64,000 nt of DNA from Pseudolabrys sp. Lineage in GTDB: Bacteria > Pseudomonadota > Alphaproteobacteria > Rhizobiales > Xanthobacteraceae. The notes under the pieces are model-generated. The model saw only the letters and a list, made by a program, of their open reading frames with translations, was not told the origin of the DNA and did not search any database. The stretch is from assembly GCA_022841665.1 (NCBI GenBank), contig JALHRB010000004.1:1-64000 (forward strand), given 5' to 3'. Below are positions 25,202 through 33,444 of this stretch, piece after piece. The first letter of the stretch is position 1; each line of letters starts with the position of its first letter. The translations under genes and the position numbers were made by a program.

Positions 25202-26436
25202 TGGCGTCGGCCAAAAACTATTTCATCGTCACCGCATCCTATTGGGGCTTTACGCTCACCGACGGCGCCTTGCGCATGCTGGTGCTGCTGCATTTCTTTC
25301 AGCTCGGCTACACGCCCTTCACGCTTGCCTTCCTGTTTTTGCTCTATGAGGCCGCCGGCATCGCCGCCAATCTGGGGGGCGGCTGGCTCGCGACGCGGTT
25401 CGGCATTCCGCGCATGCTCGCGGTCGGCCAGGCGCTTCAGATCGCGGGCCTCATCATGCTCTCCGCGCTCGATCCCGGCTGGGGCGCCGCCGCCTCGGTC
25501 GCCTGGGTCGTGGCGGCGCAGGGCATTGCCGGCGTCGCCAAGGACGTCACCAAGACGGCATCCAAATCGGCGATCAAGGCTGCGTCCGCCGAAGGCAGCG
25601 GGCAGTTGTTTCGCTGGGTCGCCTGGTTCACCGGCTCGAAGAACGCCATGAAAGGCGTCGGCTTCTTCGTCGGCGGCTTGCTGCTCGAACTGGTCGGCTT
25701 CCGGCCCGCGCTCTGGCTGATGGCGGCGCTGCTGGCCGTCATCTTCGCCGCGGGGCTCCTGCTGCTCCCGCGCGAGTTCGGCAAAGCCAAGTTCTCCAAG
25801 TCCGTGAAGGAGCTGTTCGGCAAGTCGCGCGGGGTCAATCTCCTGGCCGCCGCGCGCATCTTCATGTTCGGCGCGCGCGACGTCTGGTTCGTCGTCGGCC
25901 TGCCGGTTTTTCTGTACGCGAACGGCTGGCGCTTCCTGGAGGTCGGCGCTTTTCTCGCCGCCTGGACGATCGCCTATGGCGCCATACAAGCCGTTGCGCC
26001 GGCAGCGGTGACGCGCAGCGCCGACGGGCTGAGCCGTGAAATTCCCGCGGCGCGGCTGTGGGCGGGACTGCTGACGGCGGTGCCCGTTGTCTTGGCCGCC
26101 GTTATGCAGATGTCGGGCCTGACGCGGCCGGACATCGTTCTCGTCGTCGGGCTTGCGTTGTTCGGTTTGCCCTTCGCGGTGAATTCGTCGCTCCACTCCT
26201 ATCTGATCCTCGCCTATGCCGGCTCCGAGAAGGCGGCGGAGGATGTCGGCTTCTATTATGCGGCGAACGCGACCGGCCGGTTGTTGGGCATCGTTCTGTC
26301 AGGACTGCTTTATCAATTCGCCGGGATCACGGGCTGCCTCGCCGGCTCGGCGGTGATGCTGGCGATCTGCTGGTCCATCACTTTCATATTGCCGACACGT
26401 GCGGAGCCGTCGGCCGTGCGCCACAAGGCGGCGTAA
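25201..26436 (+). CDS. arsJ: ArsJ organoarsenical efflux permease (411 aa)
   Basis: This MFS permease exports 1-arseno-3-phosphoglycerate, which then breaks down outside to arsenate. The family opening YFIVTASYWGFTLTDGALRM and the segment KDVTKTASKSAIKAASAE near residue 115 identify ArsJ rather than a general MFS. GVGFFVGGLLLELVGFRPAL follows. With the GAPDH it forms a complete arsenate detoxification route that needs no ArsB or Acr3 pump; none is seen here. A GGCCGGC / GCCGGCC hairpin without a T-run follows the stop. Confidence 0.93.
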   Translation: MASAKNYFIVTASYWGFTLTDGALRMLVLLHFFQLGYTPFTLAFLFLLYEAAGIAANLGGGWLATRFGIPRMLAVGQALQIAGLIMLSALDPGWGAAASVAWVVAAQGIAGVAKDVTKTASKSAIKAASAEGSGQLFRWVAWFTGSKNAMKGVGFFVGGLLLELVGFRPALWLMAALLAVIFAAGLLLLPREFGKAKFSKSVKELFGKSRGVNLLAAARIFMFGARDVWFVVGLPVFLYANGWRFLEVGAFLAAWTIAYGAIQAVAPAAVTRSADGLSREIPAARLWAGLLTAVPVVLAAVMQMSGLTRPDIVLVVGLALFGLPFAVNSSLHSYLILAYAGSEKAAEDVGFYYAANATGRLLGIVLSGLLYQFAGITGCLAGSAVMLAICWSITFILPTRAEPSAVRHKAA

Positions 26437-26581
26437 GGCCTATGGCCGGCTTTCTGCCGGCCTAGGTGCACGCGCCGCGGCAAATCAGGGCCGGTCCGCC
26501 CACCGAAAATCGTTAAGCCGCCCTGACGCTTCCCGCATTGCCCTTTGCCGGTTCCCATGTTTAAGGTCGCGGCCCTTTCGC

Positions 26582-26626
26582 GCATGATCCCGAAAAGCGG
26601 CTACCGGTTTTCGGACAAGATCATGC
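26582..26626. repeat. 45-bp dispersed palindrome, GCATGATC...GATCATGC family, copy 1
   Basis: The arms GCATGATC and GATCATGC flank a CCGAAAA / TTTTCGG inner pair around ACCGG. It matches the copy at 48949-48993 at 41 of 45 positions and lies 27 bp before the gshA start. Confidence 0.85.
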
Positions 26627-26653
26627 GCCAACGAAAAGTCTTCGGACCTCTGC

Positions 26654-28024
26654 ATGGCGCGTGACCAGATCGACATGACCCCCATCGAGACGCGCGACGA
26701 ACTCGTCGCCTGGCTCGAAGCAGGGTGCAAGCCGAAGACGCAATTCCGCATCGGCACCGAGCACGAGAAGTTCGCCTTCCTGGTCGAGGACCACCGGCCT
26801 GTGCCCTATGCCGGCCGCCGCAGCATCCGCTCGTTGCTGGAAGGCATGCACGACCTGCTCGGCTGGGACCCGATCATGGAAGGCGAGAACATCATCGGCA
26901 TGTTCGACGTCACCGGCGGCGGCGCCATCTCGCTGGAGCCGGGCGGCCAGTTCGAATTGTCCGGCGCGCCGGTCGAGAACGTGCACCAGACCGCGTCCGA
27001 GCTGTTCGCGCATCTCGCGCAGGTGCGCGAGGTGGCCAAGCCCTTAGGCATCGGCTTCCTCGGCCTCGGCATGACGCCGAACTGGTCGCGCGCGGACATG
27101 CCGGTCATGCCGAAGGGCCGCTACAAGATCATGACTGCCTACATGCCGAAGGTCGGCCAATACGGCCTCGACATGATGTACCGCACCTGCACGGTGCAGA
27201 CGAACCTCGACTTCTCCTCCGAAGCCGACATGGTGAAGAAGCTGCGCGTGTCGCTGGCGCTGCAGCCGGTGGCGACCGCCTTGTTCGCCAATTCGCCCTT
27301 CACCGAAGGCAAGCCGAACGGCTTCCTCTCCTTCCGCTCGCAGATCTGGACCGACACCGATAACGCGCGCGCCGGCATGCTGCCTTGGGCCTTCGAGGAC
27401 GGCATGGGCTTCGAGCGTTACGTCGACTACGCGCTCGACGTGCCGATGTATTTCGTCAAGCGCGGCGACAGCTACATCGACGTCTCGGGCAAGTCGTTCC
27501 GCGACTTCTTCGCCGGCAAGCTCGACGTCATGCCGGGCGAGCGGCCGACCATCTCCGATTGGGCCAACCATCTCTCGACGATCTTCCCCGAAGTGCGGCT
27601 CAAGCGCTATCTGGAAATGCGCGGCGCCGACGGCGGACCGTGGCGGCGGCTGCCGTCGCTGTCGGCTTATTGGGTCGGCCTCCTGTACGACGACGAGGCG
27701 CTCGACGCCTGCTGGCAGATCGTCAAGGACTGGACGGCCGAGGAACGCCAGAAGCTGCGCATGGACGTGCCGCAGCGCGGCTTCCGCGCCGATATTCGCA
27801 ACACCAACGTGCTCACGCTCGCGCAGGAGACGCTGCGGCTGTGCGCGCGCGGTCTCCAGCGCCGCAAGCGGCTCGACCGCAACGGCCGCGATGAGACGCG
27901 CTATCTGCGCCCGCTCGAAGAGTCGGTCGCGCGCGGCATCACGCCGGCGGAGGAACTGCTGGAGAAGTTCTTCAACGAGTGGAACGGGTCGGTCGATCCG
28001 ATTTTCACGGAGTACGCGTATTGA
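26654..28024 (+). CDS. gshA: Glutamate-cysteine ligase (456 aa)
   Basis: This enzyme catalyses the first step of glutathione synthesis, ATP-dependent coupling of glutamate and cysteine. It belongs to the plant/alphaproteobacterial class of GCL: FRIGTEHEKFAF near residue 33, GGGAISLEPGGQFELSGAP near 92, and MYRTCTVQTNLDFSSEADMV near 175 are class signatures. The length of 456 is typical. It sits next to the arsenate operon. Glutathione supports arsenic detoxification in general, but a separate promoter region and the repeat at 26582 lie between them. Confidence 0.95.
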   Translation: MARDQIDMTPIETRDELVAWLEAGCKPKTQFRIGTEHEKFAFLVEDHRPVPYAGRRSIRSLLEGMHDLLGWDPIMEGENIIGMFDVTGGGAISLEPGGQFELSGAPVENVHQTASELFAHLAQVREVAKPLGIGFLGLGMTPNWSRADMPVMPKGRYKIMTAYMPKVGQYGLDMMYRTCTVQTNLDFSSEADMVKKLRVSLALQPVATALFANSPFTEGKPNGFLSFRSQIWTDTDNARAGMLPWAFEDGMGFERYVDYALDVPMYFVKRGDSYIDVSGKSFRDFFAGKLDVMPGERPTISDWANHLSTIFPEVRLKRYLEMRGADGGPWRRLPSLSAYWVGLLYDDEALDACWQIVKDWTAEERQKLRMDVPQRGFRADIRNTNVLTLAQETLRLCARGLQRRKRLDRNGRDETRYLRPLEESVARGITPAEELLEKFFNEWNGSVDPIFTEYAY

Positions 28025-28041
28025 TCTGAACTGTCGTCTCG

Positions 28042-28131
28042 GGCGAGCGAAAGCGAGACCCGGGACCCATACGCCGCAGTCTATCGATAGGGCAGGGGTT
28101 ATAGGTCCCCGCCTGCGCGGGGACGACAGAG
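28042..28131. repeat. Short palindromes in the gshA-ybaK gap
   Basis: The 113-bp gap holds a CTCGGGCGAGC..GAGACCCGGGAC segment related to the GTCCCGGG family. It also has an 8-bp hairpin GTCCCCGC / GCGGGGAC with loop CTGC at about 28108-28127. No T-run follows, so it is not a clear terminator. Confidence 0.5.
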
Positions 28132-28137
28132 AATTGA

Positions 28138-28608
28138 ATGGCCAAATCCACCCCCGCCACGCTCGCCTTGCAGAAAGCCGGCGTCGCCTTCGACCTGCAT
28201 GAATACGACTACGACCCCAATGCCGAACGTATCGGCATGCAGGCGGCGGAAGCGCTCGGCATCGAGCCGGCCCGGCTGCTCAAGACGCTCATGGTCAAGG
28301 CCGGCAGCGAGGTCGTCTGCGTGCTGGCGCCGTCCGACCGCGAGGTGAACCTGAAGAAGCTCGCCGCCGCCGCCGGCGCCAAGAGCGCGGCCATGCTGGG
28401 CGCGGCGGAAGCCGAGCGGCTCACCGGCTACCACGTCGGCGGCATTTCGCCCTTCGGCCAGAAGAAGCGCGTGCGCGCTTTCGTCGACGCTTCGGCGCTC
28501 GCCTTTCCCAAGGTGGTCTGCAACGGCGGCCGCCGCGGTCTTCAGATCGAACTGGCGCCGGCCGATCTGGTGCGCGTGCTCGGTGTTGTAGCTGCCGAGA
28601 TTTGCTGA
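28138..28608 (+). CDS. ybaK: Cys-tRNA(Pro) deacylase YbaK/EbsC
   Basis: This 156-residue YbaK-domain protein hydrolyses Cys-tRNA(Pro) formed by mischarging. Landmarks are STPATLALQKAGVAFDLHEY at the start, EPARLLKTLMVKAG near residue 45 carrying the active-site Lys, and HVGGISPFGQKKRVRAFVD near 100, the GxxSPFG motif of this subfamily. Length is normal. No operon partner is evident. Confidence 0.93.
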   Translation: MAKSTPATLALQKAGVAFDLHEYDYDPNAERIGMQAAEALGIEPARLLKTLMVKAGSEVVCVLAPSDREVNLKKLAAAAGAKSAAMLGAAEAERLTGYHVGGISPFGQKKRVRAFVDASALAFPKVVCNGGRRGLQIELAPADLVRVLGVVAAEIC

Positions 28609-28631
28609 GACAGCAGCAACAAACTCCGCTC

Positions 28632-28679
28632 ATTCCCGCGCAAGCGGGAATCCAGCGCTGGGTCCCCGCTTTCGCGGGG
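28632..28679. repeat. Two adjacent small hairpins after ybaK
   Basis: ATTCCCGC / GCGGGAAT with loop GCAA (28632-28651) is followed by CCCCGC / GCGGGG with loop TTTC (28664-28679). They sit between the convergent ybaK and LysR genes. No T-run follows on either strand. Confidence 0.6.
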
Positions 28680-28696
28680 GCGAGCGGGGGAGAGGA

Positions 28697-29575
28697 TTAT
28701 TCCGCCGCCTGCGCTTCCGACAGGTTGTCGAGCGACGACACGATGTGCTCGGCCAGCGCTTCGGCCAGCGACGTGCTCTCATGCGCGTTGCGCACCAGGC
28801 CGATGCGGCAACTCGGCAGTTCGGGGAAGCCGTCGCCGGACGACAGCACGCGCATGCCGGGCCGTAAGCCGGACTCCGGCAGCACCGACACCGCCAGTCC
28901 CGCGAGCACGGCGGCGGCGACCGCGCCGGCATTCGAGCTCGAATAGAGCACGCGGTAGGGCCGGCCGACCGATTCCAGCCGCTCGATCGCCGTGCGCCGC
29001 CACGAGCAGGCTGGCCGGCCCAGCGCCAGCGGCACGCGCTCTTCCAGATGCGTGGCGTGCCGGTTCGACGTCACCCACAGCAACCGCTCGCGCCGAAAGG
29101 TCTCCGCCGCGCGCTTGGTCTCGCAATTGGTGACGATGGCGAGATCGATTTCGTTGGCGTCGATGCGCTCGAGCAGGCCGACCGACGGCTCGCAGATCAC
29201 CGTCAACTCGACCGCCGGATAGCTGCGCGAGAAGCGCGCCATGATTTCCGGCAGGTAGCGGTCGGCATAGTCGTCGGGCACGCCCAGCCGCACGCGGCCG
29301 GACAGTTCGGCGTCGGAAAAGGCGGCGAGCGTCTCGACGTTCAGCTTCACGATGCGCCGCGCGTAATCGAGCAGGCGCTGTCCGTCCTCGGTCAGTTTCG
29401 AGGCGCGGCCGTCGCGCGCGAAGATCGGACGCTCCAGCCGCTCCTCCAGCCGCTTCATCTGCATGGAAACGGCGGACTGGGTTTTGTTCACGACCTCGGC
29501 GGCGCGGGTGAAGCTGCCGGTCTCGGCGATGGCGATGAAGGTGCGGAGCTGATCGATGTCGAGCAGTGCGGTCAT
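28697..29575 (-). CDS. LysR-family transcriptional regulator (292 aa)
   Basis: The N-terminal winged HTH reads LLDIDQLRTFIAIAETGSFT and RAAEVVNKTQSAVSMQMKRL. The effector domain follows from about residue 90 (GRVRLGVPDDYADRYLPEIM). The ATG at 29575 starts at the family-typical distance from the HTH. LysR regulators are usually divergent from a target; here the divergent gene is a DUF1127 protein. A perfect 16-bp palindrome lies 55 bp upstream of the start. The regulated pathway is unknown. Confidence 0.92.
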   Translation of the reverse strand: MTALLDIDQLRTFIAIAETGSFTRAAEVVNKTQSAVSMQMKRLEERLERPIFARDGRASKLTEDGQRLLDYARRIVKLNVETLAAFSDAELSGRVRLGVPDDYADRYLPEIMARFSRSYPAVELTVICEPSVGLLERIDANEIDLAIVTNCETKRAAETFRRERLLWVTSNRHATHLEERVPLALGRPACSWRRTAIERLESVGRPYRVLYSSSNAGAVAAAVLAGLAVSVLPESGLRPGMRVLSSGDGFPELPSCRIGLVRNAHESTSLAEALAEHIVSSLDNLSEAQAAE

Positions 29576-29629
29576 GGGCCACCTTCCTCGAATACTTGCG
29601 GTTTTCGGCGCGGGGCCGAACATCACGAT

Positions 29630-29645
29630 ATCTGATCGATCAGAT
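29630..29645. promoter_or_regulatory. 16-bp perfect palindrome, candidate LysR operator
   Basis: ATCTGATCGATCAGAT is fully self-complementary and lies between the divergent LysR and DUF1127 genes. Its T-N12-A geometry is one base longer than the classic T-N11-A LysR box. Assignment to this regulator is positional. Confidence 0.45.
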
Positions 29646-29793
29646 TAAAAACATTCGTTTCACTAATCAATCCCCCAGGAGCAGTATCCAGGTCCGGCTC
29701 AGCGAAAAGGAATCGGGTGGGGTTTTCGGGTGGGTCCGGAAGCGGCTTTGGGCGCCAATGCGGGCCTGACGCCGCGAACCGATGGAGACTGAC

Positions 29794-30153
29794 ATGAGTG
29801 TCCACTATCCCATTCTGCCCATCGCCGGCGGCACGCTGGTGCGCGCGCTGGCGTCCGTCCTGGCCCTGGTCACGCACTGGCTGAAAGCCATTGCGCGCGC
29901 TCGCCGCAATCGCCGCGATGCCGTCATGCTCGCCGGCGTCGACCGCCGCATGCTGGCCGACATCGGCATCACGCGCGCCGATGTGCGCGACGCCTTCTCG
30001 GAGCCGTTCTGGGAAGACCCCACCGCGCTGCTGCGCGAGCGTGCGCTCGAGCGCCGCTGGAATCGCGCGCTGATGCGCAGCGAGGTGCATGCCGACGTCG
30101 AGCCGGGCTTCCGGCGGCCGCCGACCGACCGTCCGGCCCGTCAGGCCATGTGA
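29794..30153 (+). CDS. DUF1127-family protein (119 aa)
   Basis: The C-terminal half carries the DUF1127 pattern: DRRMLADIGITRADVRDAFS followed by EPFWEDPTALLRERALER. This is also called YjiS-like. Short members in alphaproteobacteria take part in RNA turnover and in phosphate or carbon metabolism, but this longer form has no assigned role. The N-terminal hydrophobic stretch (GGTLVRALASVLALVTHWL) may be membrane-active. The ATG at 29794 has a GGAGA site 7 nt upstream, unlike the ATG at 29782. A terminator follows. Confidence 0.85.
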   Translation: MSVHYPILPIAGGTLVRALASVLALVTHWLKAIARARRNRRDAVMLAGVDRRMLADIGITRADVRDAFSEPFWEDPTALLRERALERRWNRALMRSEVHADVEPGFRRPPTDRPARQAM

Positions 30154-30241
30154 CGAAGACGAATACGCCAAACGGCCGACCCCTCTCATCGGCCGCTCGA
30201 TCCGGGGCCCGCGAAATTCCCCTCTCGCGGCCGGATCCCAG

Positions 30242-30275
30242 CGCCCGCCGGCCCCTCCGGCGGGCGTTTTCTTTT
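30242..30275 (+). terminator. Rho-independent terminator after the DUF1127 gene
   Basis: A perfect 10-bp stem, CGCCCGCCGG / CCGGCGGGCG, encloses loop CCCCT and is followed by TTTTCTTTT. It ends about 115 bp before the PAN-domain gene. Confidence 0.9.
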
Positions 30276-30388
30276 GCCCGGTCACGACTTCGCCATCGCC
30301 CGTTTCCGGTGCTGCACAAGCCGCGGCCGTGGCGCTATATGGTCGCCCGGGGGGCGGCCGGGCGGCACACAGAGCGAGCATTGGGCGA

Positions 30389-30940
30389 ATGCGGTTTCTG
30401 GTCAGGTCATGGTGCGCGCTCGGCCTGCTCGGCATGCTCGTTCTGGCGCCGGCGCCGCCGGCGCAGGCCCAGAGCGGCTTCGACCGCCGCGGCGGCGATT
30501 ATGCGAATTTTCAGGTCCGCACCGGCGATCCGGAAGTCTGCGCCGCCCGCTGCGAGCGCGACGCGCGCTGCCGCGCCTGGAGCTTCTCCTATCCGCGCAC
30601 CGCCGCCCGCTTCGCCACCTGCTGGTTGAAGGATCGCGTGCCGCCGCGCGTTGAGGACAAATGCTGCGTTTCCGGCGTGCGCGGCGCCGGCGTGGTCGAG
30701 CCGCGCCAGCCGGAGATCGAGTACTCCATCGACCGGCAGGGCGGCGACCTGCGCTTTTTCGAAGTGCCGCCGGACGCCACCGGCGCCGCCTGCCTGGCGG
30801 CCTGCGAGGACGACAAGCGCTGCCGCGCCTGGACCTATGTGCGGCCCGGATACATCGCGCCGGTCGCGCGTTGCTATCTCAAGGACAGGATCACCCGCCC
30901 GCGCCAGAAGCCGTGCTGCATTTCAGGCGTGGTGCGTTGA
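30389..30940 (+). CDS. Exported tandem PAN/Apple-domain protein (183 aa)
   Basis: A signal peptide (MRFLVRSWCALGLLGMLVLA, then PAPPAQAQ) leads into two homologous PAN_4-like units of about 70 residues. Unit 1 (SGFDRRGGDYANFQV to KCCVSGV) and unit 2 (YSIDRQGGDLRFFEVPP to PCCISGV) each hold six cysteines. They share the patterns CAARCERDARCRAWSF / CLAACEDDKRCRAWTY and CWLKD / CYLKD. PAN domains bind protein or carbohydrate partners through a disulfide-pinned fold. The ligand is unknown. DUF6152 and DUF6644 genes follow closely, suggesting a shared envelope role. Confidence 0.88.
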   Translation: MRFLVRSWCALGLLGMLVLAPAPPAQAQSGFDRRGGDYANFQVRTGDPEVCAARCERDARCRAWSFSYPRTAARFATCWLKDRVPPRVEDKCCVSGVRGAGVVEPRQPEIEYSIDRQGGDLRFFEVPPDATGAACLAACEDDKRCRAWTYVRPGYIAPVARCYLKDRITRPRQKPCCISGVVR

Positions 30941-30957
30941 CAATCATGGAGGCCGAC

Positions 30958-31305
30958 ATGTCCAAGCGGATTGCCATTCTCGCCCTCTGCGCCGCGCTCG
31001 CCGGGCCGGCCGCGGCCCATCACGGCTGGGGCAGCTACGACGCCGCCAAGCCCGTCACTGTGACCGGGCCCATCCTGACGTCGAAATATGAAAATCCGCA
31101 CGCGACGGTGACCGTGCGCGGCAGCGACAAAGTGTGGACGGTGACGCTGGCGCCGACTTTCCGCATGGCCAACCGCGGCGCGCCGGCCGAAATGGTCGCG
31201 GTCGGCAAGACGATCACGGCCATCGGCTATCCCTCCACCGTCGAGAAGGACGAAATGCGCGCCGAGCGCATCACCGTCGACGGCAAGACCGTCGAGATGC
31301 GCTGA
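30958..31305 (+). CDS. DUF6152-family exported protein (115 aa)
   Basis: The signal peptide is MSKRIAILALCAALAGPAAA, followed at once by HHGWGSYD, the His-His-Gly-Trp motif typical of the mature N-terminus in this family. The rest is predicted to be a small beta-rich domain (TVTGPILTSKYENPHATVTV). The paired histidines suggest metal binding, but this is inference. The ATG at 30958 has GGAGG six bases upstream, better than the ATG at 30946. It is 17 bp after the PAN gene and overlaps the next start by one base. Confidence 0.82.
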   Translation: MSKRIAILALCAALAGPAAAHHGWGSYDAAKPVTVTGPILTSKYENPHATVTVRGSDKVWTVTLAPTFRMANRGAPAEMVAVGKTITAIGYPSTVEKDEMRAERITVDGKTVEMR

Positions 31306-31796
31306 TGACCGACGCCGCGCCCGCGGTCTTTGTCGCGCTCGAAACGTCGTCGCTCGGCGCGGCGATCCGGCAATCGACCTGGATCTACATGGCGGCCAAT
31401 ATCGGCCACATCGTCGCGCTGGTGTGCTTTGCCGGCGCGGTGGCGGTCATGGACCTGCGCATGGCCGGCCTGTTCGCGGCGACGGCGCCCGGCCGCGTGC
31501 TGCGCGGCGCGCGCATCGCGGCGGTCCTGGCGTTCCTGGGAATGCTGCTCAGCGGCGCGGTCATGTTCATCGCCGAAGCGAGCCACGTCATCGTCAACCC
31601 GGTCTTCCAGATCAAGCTCGGGCTGATCGCGTTGGCCTTGGTCAACGTGGCGGCGTTCGAGCGTTACGTCACGCCGAAGGTGCGCGACCTGCCGCCACTC
31701 GCGCCGCTGCCGGCCGGCGCGCGCGCAATCGGCCTGCTGTCGGTCGCGCTCTGGCTGGCGGTGGCGATCTGCGGCCGCGCCATCGCTTATTTCTGA
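31305..31796 (+). CDS. DUF6644-like integral membrane protein (163 aa)
   Basis: Four predicted helices lie near residues 26-46 (YMAANIGHIVALVCFAGAVA), 65-85, 100-117 and 140-160. The lone histidine in helix 1 and HVIVNPVFQIKLGLIALAL are typical of the DUF6644 group found next to DUF6152. It has no cofactor motif that I recognise beyond these histidines. The start overlaps the DUF6152 stop (TGATG), so translation is coupled. Confidence 0.75.
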   Translation: MTDAAPAVFVALETSSLGAAIRQSTWIYMAANIGHIVALVCFAGAVAVMDLRMAGLFAATAPGRVLRGARIAAVLAFLGMLLSGAVMFIAEASHVIVNPVFQIKLGLIALALVNVAAFERYVTPKVRDLPPLAPLPAGARAIGLLSVALWLAVAICGRAIAYF

Positions 31797-31802
31797 GTGG
31801 CC

Positions 31803-33224
31803 TTACGCTGTCCCGCCCACCGTAATCTTGTCCATGCGCAGGCTCGGCTGGCCGACGCCGACCGGCACGCCCTGGCCGTTCTTGCCGCAGGTGCCGATGC
31901 CGGGATCGAGCGCGAAGTCGTTGCCGACCATGGAGATGCGGTTGAGGTCGGTCGGCCCGTTGCCGATCAGCATGGCGCCTTTCACCGGCGCGCCGACCTT
32001 GCCGTTCTCGATTTTGTAGGCCTCGGTGCACTGGAACACGTATTTGCCCGACGTGATGTCGACCTGTCCGCCGCCGAAGCTCACGGCGTAGAGACCGTTC
32101 TTCACCGAGGCGATGATCTCGGCCGGCTCGTGCTGGCCGGCCAGCATGTAGGTATTGGTCATGCGCGGCATCGGCACGTGTGCATGCGACTCGCGCCGCC
32201 CGTTGCCGGTCGGCTTCATGCCCATCAGGCGCGCGTTCTGCCGGTCCTGCATGTAGCCGACCAGGATGCCGTCCTCGATCAGCACGGTGCGGTTGGTCGG
32301 CGTGCCTTCGTCGTCGATGGAGAGCGAGCCGCGCCGCGCCTGCATGGTGCCGTCGTCGACCACCGTGACGCCCTTGGCGGCGACCTGCTGGCCCATCAGG
32401 CCGGCAAAGGCCGACGTTTTCTTGCGGTTGAAGTCGCCTTCCAGCCCGTGGCCGACCGCCTCGTGCAGCATCACGCCCGGCCAGCCGGAGCCGAGCACGA
32501 CGTCCATCTCGCCGGCCGGCGCCGCCACCGCGTCGAGATTGACCAGCGACTGCCGCACCGCTTCGTCCACCGCGCTCTGCCAGGAATGCGTCGCGATGAA
32601 GCGCTCGTAGCCTTCGCGCCCGCCGAGGCCGAACGAGCCACTCTCCTGCCGGTCGCCGTCGCCGGTCACCACCGCCACGTTGAGCCGCACCAGCGGGCGG
32701 ATGTCGCGATAGGTCTCGCCGTCGGCGCGCAGAATCTCGACCACCTGCCAGGTGGCGGCGACGCTGGCCGTCACCTGCCGCACGCGCGGATCCTTGGCGC
32801 GCGCATAGGCGTCGATCTGCTCCAGCAATTTCACCTTGGTTTCGAAGGCCGGCTCGCCAAGCGGGTTCTCGTCGCCGTAGAGCTTGCGGTTGGTGCGCCC
32901 GGGCGCCTCTGCGTACTTGCCGCTGTGGCCGCTATTGACCGCGCGCACCGCTTCCGCCGCGCGGGCGAGCGCCGCTTCCGACATGTCGGAGGCATGCGCA
33001 TAGCCGACCGCCTCGTCTTTCACCGCGCGCAGGCCGAAGCCCTGCGCCGTGTCGTAGCTCGCCTGCTTCAGGCGGCCATTGTCGAACACCAGCACTTCCG
33101 CCTGGCGATATTCGAGGAAAAGCTCGCCATCGTCGGCGCCTTCCAGGCCGCGGCCGATGATCTGGCGGACCTTCCCCTTGTCGAGGCCGGCGCGGTCGAT
33201 CAACGAGGCAATGGCTGGGTCCAT
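31803..33224 (-). CDS. tldD: Metalloprotease TldD (473 aa)
   Basis: TldD acts with TldE (PmbA) as a heterodimeric zinc protease that degrades unfolded or ribosomal peptides and processes some antitoxins and microcins. The metal motif HEAVGHGLEGD (HExxxH) lies near residue 255. SGWPGVMLHEAVGHG and PMPRMTNTYMLAGQHEPAE are family signatures. Full length. The tldE partner is not in the window. In related genomes tldD is near the cox genes; here about 5 kb of other genes lies between. Confidence 0.95.
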   Translation of the reverse strand: MDPAIASLIDRAGLDKGKVRQIIGRGLEGADDGELFLEYRQAEVLVFDNGRLKQASYDTAQGFGLRAVKDEAVGYAHASDMSEAALARAAEAVRAVNSGHSGKYAEAPGRTNRKLYGDENPLGEPAFETKVKLLEQIDAYARAKDPRVRQVTASVAATWQVVEILRADGETYRDIRPLVRLNVAVVTGDGDRQESGSFGLGGREGYERFIATHSWQSAVDEAVRQSLVNLDAVAAPAGEMDVVLGSGWPGVMLHEAVGHGLEGDFNRKKTSAFAGLMGQQVAAKGVTVVDDGTMQARRGSLSIDDEGTPTNRTVLIEDGILVGYMQDRQNARLMGMKPTGNGRRESHAHVPMPRMTNTYMLAGQHEPAEIIASVKNGLYAVSFGGGQVDITSGKYVFQCTEAYKIENGKVGAPVKGAMLIGNGPTDLNRISMVGNDFALDPGIGTCGKNGQGVPVGVGQPSLRMDKITVGGTA

Positions 33225-33444
33225 AACGTTTCTCCTGTGGCGCCCTGAGCCTCATCAGATAGGCATTTTGCGGCGATTTGGCGAGGGGCGGCGGTCCGGC
33301 GTTTCGGCCTTTCCATCCACCGCCATCGGCGTAAGATCGAGCCGTCGGTCGCCGGCACGCTGGGGCCCTACAAGACACGACATAAGACAATTCAAGGTGA
33401 AATCTCCTCCGGTCGGCGGACCGACGTCAACGAGGGGAAACGCC

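Noticed and set aside
29566-29769. 67-residue open frame between the LysR and DUF1127 genes
   Set aside because: It overlaps the LysR start and the palindromic operator, has no ribosome site and no family resemblance.
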